Shown here one piece after another: positions 7,724 to 12,170 of a stretch of DNA of 12,170 nucleotides. The position numbers and the translations under genes were made by a program. The DNA is taken from the NCBI GenBank assembly GCA_937862845.1, contig CALMCK010000030.1, positions 1 to 12,170 of the forward strand, in the 5' to 3' direction. Within the stretch, counting starts at the first letter, position 1. Each line of letters starts with the position of its first letter. The stretch is from an uncultured Burkholderiaceae bacterium. Its GTDB lineage: Bacteria > Pseudomonadota > Gammaproteobacteria > Burkholderiales > Burkholderiaceae. The notes below the pieces were generated by a model. The model was not told where the DNA came from, did not search any database, and worked only from the letters and a program-made list of their open reading frames with translations.

Positions 7724-7735
7724 GCTGGGGGATTT
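7704..7735 (-). terminator. Intrinsic terminator after the NlpC/P60 gene
   Basis: Perfect 12-bp arms (7707-7718 and 7724-7735, core CCCCCAGC/GCTGGGGG) enclose a 5-base loop. On the minus strand the stem is followed by a T6 run (7709-7704), eleven bases after the NlpC/P60 stop codon. The hairpin overlaps the 5' end of the MFS open frame. Confidence 0.85.
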
Positions 7736-7746
7736 GGGTGAGTGGC

Positions 7747-8247
7747 TTACATGCCTTTCGGCGCGTTGTCAGTGAAGCTGTCGTTGTTGACTCGGCGTGC
7801 GCCTGTGAAGCGGGTTTTCCAGTATGAGATGTCCATGCTCTCTACACTGACTGTGCGGCCTGTGCGGGGTGAGTGGATGAACATGCTGTTGCCCAAGTAA
7901 ATACCGACGTGTGAGTTGGCGAAACCGCGGGTGTTGAAAAACACCAAGTCGCCAGGTTTCATGCTGCCTGTGTTGACCGACTCGCCTGTGCGGCCCATTT
8001 CGGCTGAAACGCGGGGCAGGTTCACGCCTGCGCTTTTAAATACGTACTGAACATAGCCGCTGCAATCGAGGCCTGTCTCAGGTGATGTGCCGCCAAAACG
8101 GTATTTGACACCGACCAAGTCCATGGCTTTGCCAACCAAGCGTTTGGTGAATGACTCGTCAGCGGCAGCAGAGAAGCTGGCGATGGTTAATGAGGTGCCG
8201 ATGGTGATGGCGATGATTTTTTTAATGCTGTTTTTAAAACTGAACAA
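7747..8247 (-). CDS. Exported NlpC/P60 (C40) peptidoglycan peptidase, TTG start
   Basis: A 166-residue secreted cysteine peptidase expected to cut stem-peptide bonds in peptidoglycan. A signal peptide (KNSIKK, hydrophobic core 11-28, cleavage near AAA|DES at 29) leads directly into one NlpC/P60 domain. The catalytic Cys is C62 in LDCSGYVQYVF, His is H113 in SHVGIYLG, and the third polar residue is H125 in MFIHSP. No SH3 or LysM anchoring domain is present, so it resembles short Spr/MepS-like enzymes, but without a lipobox. The start codon is TTG at 8247 (not ATG). It is supported by AAGGA at 8254-8258, six bases upstream, and by the signal peptide beginning exactly there. A strong promoter lies about 140 bases upstream and a terminator directly follows, so the gene is probably monocistronic. 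Confidence 0.9.
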   Translation of the reverse strand: MFSFKNSIKKIIAITIGTSLTIASFSAAADESFTKRLVGKAMDLVGVKYRFGGTSPETGLDCSGYVQYVFKSAGVNLPRVSAEMGRTGESVNTGSMKPGDLVFFNTRGFANSHVGIYLGNSMFIHSPRTGRTVSVESMDISYWKTRFTGARRVNNDSFTDNAPKGM

Positions 8248-8389
8248 AATGTTTCCTTTTTGACAATCACTTCGTCACGTTCGCGAGTGGCGCAAACATG
8301 CCGTTGGGTGGGTTGGCGTCAGGTAAAAGGTGTTTTAAGCCCGAAAAATTAAGCAGGCAAACCTGTGCGCTGATTTTTGAATATTTGGC

Positions 8390-8418
8390 ATTATAGGTGG
8401 ATAAAGCGGATAAGTCAA
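8390..8418 (-). promoter_or_regulatory. Strong sigma70-type promoter of the NlpC/P60 gene
   Basis: Minus-strand TTGACT (8418-8413), a 17-base spacer and a perfect TATAAT (8395-8390) match the sigma70 consensus at 11 of 12 positions. Transcription would start near 8383, giving a leader of about 135 nt before the TTG start. The leader holds a small CAGG/CCTG hairpin but no riboswitch I recognise. Confidence 0.8.
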
Positions 8419-8458
8419 TTAAGGCTTTGATTGAATTGATTATTTTGCACATTGCGTT

Positions 8459-8486
8459 GCATGGTGCATGGTGCATGGCGCATGGT
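8459..8486 (+). repeat. Four tandem copies of 7-bp GCATGGT
   Basis: Four head-to-tail heptamers (8459, 8466, 8473, 8480), the third reading GCATGGC. They lie between the dinB stop and the NlpC/P60 promoter. The unit length is not a multiple of a coding triplet and the region is otherwise non-coding. It could be a slippage-prone simple repeat or clustered protein-binding sites. Confidence 0.75.
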
Positions 8487-8509
8487 GTTGGCGATTTTTG
8501 GGGTGGTAT

Positions 8510-9580
8510 TTAAGTCAATAAGGGCAATTGTCCCTCGTGGGCAGGTTCTTTCAGGCGCACGCCGATGCCGAGCAGGCGAATGGGCGCGTTGTGTTTGGCG
8601 AGGCAGGTGTTGAGCAGGGCGGCGAATTGCGGCAGTTCGGCGGACAGCGCGGCTTGCTCAATGCTTTTGGTTTTAAAGTCGTTCAGACGCAGCTTCACAT
8701 AGGCTTTTTGGATTAAATGGCCAGCATTGGCGTTTTTGATGCGGCGACTCAAATCGTTAAACAACTCGGTCAAATGCGGCAAACAGTCGTTAACATCTTT
8801 TAAATCATGTAAAAACGTGGTTTCGACGCTGATGGATTTGCGATGGCCGTCGTTGTTGACTCGGCGCGTGTCTTCTCCGCGGGAGAGTTTGTAAAGCGTG
8901 AACCCCATTTTACCGAACTGCTCTCGCAAAAATGGCAGCTCACGGGCGCGCAAGTCCGCACAGGTGTTCAGTCCCAAAGCATGCATTTTTTCTGCGGTGC
9001 GCGGCCCGACGCCGTATAAACGCTCAATGGGCAAGTCCAAAATAAAGGCGTCGATTTGGTGCGGTCGGATGACAAACAAACCGTCGGGCTTGTCCCAGTC
9101 ACTGGCAATTTTGGCGAGAAATTTATTTGGCGCGACGCCTGCGGAGACCACGAGGCCGAGCTCTGCCAAAACGCGCGCACGAATCTCGCGTGCAATCAGC
9201 GTCGCGCTGCCCGCATGTTGAGGAGTGTCGGTGACATCCAAATACGCCTCATCCAAGGACAATGGCTCGACCAGCGATGTGTATTCACGATAAATGCTGA
9301 AAATGGCTTTGGATGCCGCCCGATAGCGGGTGAAGTCAGGCGGCACCACGATGAGCTGCGGGCAAAGCTTAAGGGCGTGGCGCGTTGGCATGGCCGAGCG
9401 CACACCATAAGCGCGTGCTTCATAGTTGCAGGTGGCGATGACCCCGCGTCGATCGGCTGGACCACCGACGGCAAGTGGTTTGTTGGCATAGTCAGGGTTG
9501 TCGCGCATCTCGACGGCTGCGTAGAAGCAGTCGGCATCAATGTGGATGATTTTTCGGATGGCGGGGGTCGTGTCGTGCAT
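8510..9580 (-). CDS. dinB: DNA polymerase IV (Y-family translesion polymerase)
   Basis: From the chosen ATG the protein has 356 aa, the usual DinB length. Palm-domain metal ligands are D15 (HIDADCFYAAVE) and D110/E111 (LSLDEAYLDVT). The steric-gate position is Y20. The finger motif YEARAYGVRSAMP is at 53-65, GVAPNKFLAKIASDWDKPDG at 148-167, the thumb helix-hairpin-helix LYGVGPRTAEKM at 188-199, and the little finger starts at about 245. The C-terminus QLPLL (351-355) looks like a beta-clamp-binding motif. The enzyme bypasses damaged bases with low fidelity. The frame extends to a TTG at 9631, but a terminator stem lies inside that extension. ATG 9580 sits where family members begin, although no Shine-Dalgarno sequence precedes it. 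I see no CTGT-N8-ACAG LexA box upstream. Confidence 0.95.
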   Translation of the reverse strand: MHDTTPAIRKIIHIDADCFYAAVEMRDNPDYANKPLAVGGPADRRGVIATCNYEARAYGVRSAMPTRHALKLCPQLIVVPPDFTRYRAASKAIFSIYREYTSLVEPLSLDEAYLDVTDTPQHAGSATLIAREIRARVLAELGLVVSAGVAPNKFLAKIASDWDKPDGLFVIRPHQIDAFILDLPIERLYGVGPRTAEKMHALGLNTCADLRARELPFLREQFGKMGFTLYKLSRGEDTRRVNNDGHRKSISVETTFLHDLKDVNDCLPHLTELFNDLSRRIKNANAGHLIQKAYVKLRLNDFKTKSIEQAALSAELPQFAALLNTCLAKHNAPIRLLGIGVRLKEPAHEGQLPLLT

Positions 9581-9590
9581 GTGACATGAT

Positions 9591-9626
9591 AAACAAAACG
9601 ACGCGAAAGTTCGCGTCGTTTTGTTT
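9591..9626. terminator. Strong intrinsic terminator between the GlsB-type gene and dinB
   Basis: Nearly perfect 17-bp arms (9591-9607 and 9610-9626, core ACGACGCGAA/TTCGCGTCGT) form a hairpin with a minimal loop. A/T tracts flank both sides (minus-strand TTTTGTTT), so it would stop transcription from the GlsB-type gene and could act on both strands. It ends eleven bases before the dinB ATG. Confidence 0.82.
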
Positions 9627-9628
9627 TG

Positions 9629-9650
9629 CAATGATTTAAAGTAATCATTG
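9629..9650. repeat. Second small hairpin next to the dinB-proximal terminator
   Basis: An 8-bp inverted repeat CAATGATT-N6-AATCATTG directly adjoins the terminator stem. It is AT-rich and too weak to terminate alone. It may be an operator-like palindrome for dinB or simply part of the 3' structure of the upstream transcript. Confidence 0.4.
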
Positions 9651-9687
9651 TTGATGTTGATGTTGCTGCTGGTATTTCATAGGCGTG

Positions 9688-9930
9688 TTATTTTTTAATC
9701 AAGCGCAAGAGTAACAACAGCACCACCGCACCAATTGTGCCCGTGATGATGGCGCTGATGATCCCGCTGCCAAATGAAACGCCCAGCTTGCCGAGTAAAA
9801 AACCGCCCACGACAGAACCGATGACACCGACAATGATGTCGCCGATGATGCCAAATGGACCGCCAACCAATACGCTGGCCAACCAACCTGCGGCCAGACC
9901 GATTAAAACAGTGATTAAAATGCCTTCCAT
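9688..9930 (-). CDS. GlsB/YeaQ/YmgE family stress-response membrane protein
   Basis: An 80-residue, very hydrophobic, glycine-rich protein with about three membrane segments: 3-22, 28-48 and 55-76. It ends in a basic RLIKK tail. The sequence WLASVLVGG...GIIGDIIVGVIGSVVGGFLL is typical of this family (formerly transglycosylase-associated protein). Members are induced by stress or acid in several bacteria; no biochemical function is established. The open frame reaches 9990, but ATG 9930 has AAGGAG at 9937-9942 with six-base spacing, so the upstream 20 codons are rejected. The region 9931-10111 upstream is non-coding. It holds only a weak extended -10-like TGTTATGCT on the minus strand and no clear -35. 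Confidence 0.88.
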   Translation of the reverse strand: MEGILITVLIGLAAGWLASVLVGGPFGIIGDIIVGVIGSVVGGFLLGKLGVSFGSGIISAIITGTIGAVVLLLLLRLIKK

Positions 9931-10111
9931 GATGCACTCCTTATTTGTGTGAATATACCCAGCCAGTTCAATGATGGCATGGGTTTGCATTGCTGTTCAA
10001 GTTGTCACTGGCAATGTACACACAGCATAACAAATTTAGATGCGTTCTGTTTTTGAAAGAAGGATTTGTTTGGCGTTGATGCTCGGGTCATGTCATTTTC
10101 ATCGAATTTAT

Positions 10112-10516
10112 TCATGCATGCGATGCGTCGTGCTGATTTTTGAGCCAGACATCACCTGACAAAATGGGTGTGACATTCGCCCATTCTTCATCGCTGAACA
10201 GTCGGGAGCGGATTAAAAATCGAATACCGTGTGGTGCTTCGACACTAAAGCCGCTGCCACGACCGCTGACCGTGTCCAGTGTCAAATGGGTGTGTTGCCA
10301 GTATTCAAACTGAGCCGCACTCATGAAAAATGGGCAGTCGACGACATCGCCCAAATACACATCGGATGAGCCAACGATAAATGTGCCGAGCGGATAGCAC
10401 ATCGGACTGCTGCCATCGCAGCAGCCGCCTGATTGGTGAAACATCAGAGGGCCGTGTTGTTGTTTGAGTGTGTTCACCCATTGTGCCGCGCTTGTGGCAA
10501 TATCAACTCTGTTCAT
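10112..10516 (-). CDS. DUF779 domain-containing protein
   Basis: A 134-residue soluble protein that matches the DUF779 family. The hallmark cysteine-rich stretch SGGCCDGSSPMCY lies at residues 29-41, followed by YLGDVVDCPFFM (54-65), the segment FEYWQHTHLTLDTVSGRGSGFSVE split across 70-93, and HGIRFLIRSRLF (96-107). C32, C33, C40 and C61 could bind a metal, but that is inference; the function is unknown. Genes of this family are commonly found directly beside aldehyde dehydrogenases of the AcoD/AldB type, as here, which suggests a supporting role in acetaldehyde or alcohol oxidation. The ATG at 10516 follows AGGTGA by a few bases. A terminator separates it from the upstream aldehyde dehydrogenase gene, so it depends on readthrough or an unseen promoter. 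Confidence 0.88.
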   Translation of the reverse strand: MNRVDIATSAAQWVNTLKQQHGPLMFHQSGGCCDGSSPMCYPLGTFIVGSSDVYLGDVVDCPFFMSAAQFEYWQHTHLTLDTVSGRGSGFSVEAPHGIRFLIRSRLFSDEEWANVTPILSGDVWLKNQHDASHA

Positions 10517-10537
10517 CAGTCACCTGCGCTTTCAGTG

Positions 10538-10582
10538 AAAAACTGCCTTCTTAAATTATCTGCAAAACATTTAAGAAGGCAG
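10538..10582 (-). terminator. Intrinsic terminator after the aldehyde dehydrogenase gene
   Basis: Perfect 14-bp arms CTGCCTTCTTAAAT (10543-10556) and ATTTAAGAAGGCAG (10569-10582) enclose a 12-base loop. On the minus strand the stem is followed by T5 (10542-10538). It lies about 40 bases after the aldehyde dehydrogenase stop and ahead of the DUF779 gene. Confidence 0.83.
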
Positions 10583-10622
10583 GTGCTTCAATAATCATTC
10601 ATTAAATTGAGCGGGATTTTAA

Positions 10623-12143
10623 TTAGAAGAACCCCATTTTGTTTGGGTTGTAGCTGACCAACATATTTTTGGTTTGTTGGTAATGATCCAGCATCATCAA
10701 ATGGTTTTCTCGACCAATGCCACTTTGTTTGTAGCCACCGAAAGCCGAGTGGGCTGGGTAGAGGTGATAGCAGTTGGTCCAAACACGACCCGCCTGTATG
10801 CCTCGGCCAAAACGATACGAGGTGTTCGCGTCGCGTGTCCAAACGCCCGCGCCCAAACCGTACAACGTGTCATTGGCGATGGACATCGCTTCGTTATTGT
10901 CTTTAAAAGTCGTCACGCTGACCACGGGACCAAAAATCTCTTCTTGGAAAATCCGCATTTTATTGTGGCCTTTAAAGATGGTCGGTTTGACATAATAGCC
11001 GCCCGCCAAATCACCGGCCAAATGGTTTTGTGCGCCACCCGTCAACACTTGTGCGCCCTCAGCTTGACCAATGTCAAGGTAGGAGAGGATTTTTTCGAGC
11101 TGGTCGTTCGAGGCTTGAGCGCCCATCATGGTGTCGGTGTCGAGCGGATTGCCGATGATGATGGCATTGGTGCGGGCCACGGCGCGCTCGATGAATTGAT
11201 CGTAAATCGATTCGGCAATCAGTGCGCGGCTCGGGCAGGTGCAAACCTCACCTTGATTGAGCGCGAACAACACGAAGCCCTCAACGGCCTTATCAAAAAA
11301 TGCATCGTCCTCGCGCGCGACATCGGCCATGAATATATTCGGGCTTTTACCGCCCAACTCCAGCGTCACAGGGATGATGTTTTGTGAGGCGTATTGCATA
11401 ATCAAGCGACCAGTGGTGGTTTCACCCGTGAATGCGATTTTAGCAATGCGTGGACTGCTGGCCAAAGGTGCGCCTGCTTCGACGCCAAAACCGTTGACGA
11501 TGTTGAGCACACCTGCGGGCAACAAATCAGCGATGAGCTCCATCACCACCAGCAGGCTCACTGGCGTTTGTTCGGCGGGCTTAATCACCACGCAGTTGCC
11601 TGCGGCGAGTGCGGGCGCGAGTTTCCATGCGGCCATGAGAATCGGGAAATTCCAAGGGATGATTTGCCCCACCACGCCCAAAGGTTCGTGAAAATGGTAA
11701 GCCACCGTGTCATTGTCCAACTGGCTGGAAGAGCCTTCTTGCGCGCGAATCGCGCCTGCGAAGTAGCGAAAATGATCGATGGTCAGCGGAATGTCTGCGG
11801 CCAATGTTTCACGCACGGCTTTGCCGTTGTCCCATGTTTCGGCCACCGCGATGGTCTCGAGATTTGCCTCGATGCGGTCGGCGATTTTGTTCAAAATAAT
11901 CGAGCGCTCAGTCACAGAGGTGGTGCCCCACGCATCTTTGGCTTTGTGGGCGGCGTCGAGTGCCAGATTGATGTCTTTGGCGGTTGAGCGTGCCACTTTA
12001 CAAAAAACCTTGCCAGTGACAGGCGTGATGTTCTCGAAGTATTGACCCTCAATCGGGGCGACCCACTGACCACCGATAAAATTATCGTATGTGTCTTTGA
12101 AGTTAATGAGGGCACCGGGGGTGTTTGGGTTGGCGTAGATCAT
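10623..12143 (-). CDS. NAD-dependent aldehyde dehydrogenase (AcoD/AldB/ExaC type, likely acetaldehyde)
   Basis: A cytoplasmic 506-aa ALDH-superfamily enzyme oxidising an aldehyde to the acid with NAD(P)+. Visible motifs are IIPWNFP (161-167, oxyanion Asn at 165), KPAEQTP (188-194), FTGETTTG at the coenzyme-binding turn (238-245), general base E262 in LELGGKSPN, and nucleophile C301 in NQGEVCTCPSR. The NQGEVCTCPSR form and the C-terminus FGGYKQSGIGRENH are typical of the acetaldehyde dehydrogenases AcoD, AldB and ExaC, and the length equals that group. The neighbouring DUF779 gene supports this subgroup. The start is ATG 12143, with GGAGA at 12149-12153 five bases upstream; an in-frame ATG at 12155 lacks a ribosome binding site. 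The promoter and any regulator lie beyond the window. It ends in an intrinsic terminator. Confidence 0.93.
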   Translation of the reverse strand: MIYANPNTPGALINFKDTYDNFIGGQWVAPIEGQYFENITPVTGKVFCKVARSTAKDINLALDAAHKAKDAWGTTSVTERSIILNKIADRIEANLETIAVAETWDNGKAVRETLAADIPLTIDHFRYFAGAIRAQEGSSSQLDNDTVAYHFHEPLGVVGQIIPWNFPILMAAWKLAPALAAGNCVVIKPAEQTPVSLLVVMELIADLLPAGVLNIVNGFGVEAGAPLASSPRIAKIAFTGETTTGRLIMQYASQNIIPVTLELGGKSPNIFMADVAREDDAFFDKAVEGFVLFALNQGEVCTCPSRALIAESIYDQFIERAVARTNAIIIGNPLDTDTMMGAQASNDQLEKILSYLDIGQAEGAQVLTGGAQNHLAGDLAGGYYVKPTIFKGHNKMRIFQEEIFGPVVSVTTFKDNNEAMSIANDTLYGLGAGVWTRDANTSYRFGRGIQAGRVWTNCYHLYPAHSAFGGYKQSGIGRENHLMMLDHYQQTKNMLVSYNPNKMGFF

Positions 12144-12170
12144 GACAGTCTCCATTTAATTATTTTAAAA

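Noticed and set aside
8267..8476. 69-codon minus-strand frame in the dinB-NlpC/P60 intergenic region
   Set aside because: It starts in the GCATGGT repeat and runs through the strong promoter at 8390-8418, with no ribosome binding site and no recognisable protein features. Only its last ten codons could be a leader peptide, and these also lack a ribosome binding site.
8459..8486. Possible CRISPR or satellite-like array
   Set aside because: Seven-base units without spacers are a simple tandem repeat, not a CRISPR array, and no cas genes are present.
9056..9589. 177-codon plus-strand frame opposite dinB
   Set aside because: Antisense shadow of a conserved polymerase; no domain or start signal supports it.
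9591..9650. Possible mobile-element terminal inverted repeat
   Set aside because: The palindrome has a minimal loop and flanking A/T tracts typical of a bidirectional terminator, with no transposase or target duplication nearby.
10674..11387. Long (237-codon) open frame on the plus strand opposite the aldehyde dehydrogenase gene
   Set aside because: It is fully antisense to a well-conserved catalytic gene, has no recognisable domain or ribosome binding site, and its composition reflects the complementary strand's codon use.

Overview
The window reads as an ordinary, gene-dense chromosomal segment of a Gram-negative proteobacterium. Betaproteobacteria, probably Burkholderiales, is my best guess. 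The reasons are the pepP-ubiH pair, an HtrA-like gene directly followed by a short glutaredoxin-like gene, an EI24 membrane protein next to a CinA/MoaB-type protein, and an AcoD/AldB-type aldehyde dehydrogenase next to a DUF779 gene. By eye the base composition is slightly above 50% GC. I see no tRNA, rRNA, CRISPR array, insertion sequence, phage gene or origin. No stretch over 300 bases lacks a gene.

Layout. Bases 1-757 (minus) hold the N-terminal part of a UbiH-type flavin hydroxylase, overlapping the end of pepP (aminopeptidase P, minus). A roughly 185-bp divergent intergenic region separates pepP from a plus-strand run: an HtrA/DegQ-like protein, a glutaredoxin-like protein, an EI24 membrane protein, a CinA/MoaB-domain protein, then a periplasmic M48 metalloprotease with its own -10-like element. 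A bidirectional terminator at 6409-6446 closes this run. From there everything is on the minus strand: an MFS transporter, an NlpC/P60 peptidase with a strong sigma70-type promoter, DNA polymerase IV (dinB), a small GlsB/YeaQ-type membrane protein, a DUF779 protein, and an NAD-dependent aldehyde dehydrogenase. Three further hairpin terminators punctuate the minus-strand block.

How the genes work together. UbiH and PepP are housekeeping (ubiquinone synthesis and peptide turnover). The HtrA-like protein, M48 protease and NlpC/P60 peptidase are all predicted to be exported and to act on envelope proteins or peptidoglycan. The aldehyde dehydrogenase and DUF779 protein form a recognised pair in alcohol/acetaldehyde oxidation.

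The most notable points are as follows. The HtrA-like protein keeps the catalytic His and Asp, but its nucleophile Ser is replaced by Thr and the surrounding loops are eroded, so it is probably a pseudoprotease. A terminator hairpin contains the most upstream possible start of the MFS gene. The terminator between the aldehyde dehydrogenase and DUF779 genes could alternatively pair with the DUF779 ribosome binding site. A four-copy 7-bp tandem repeat lies behind dinB. I found no convincing new multi-gene system.
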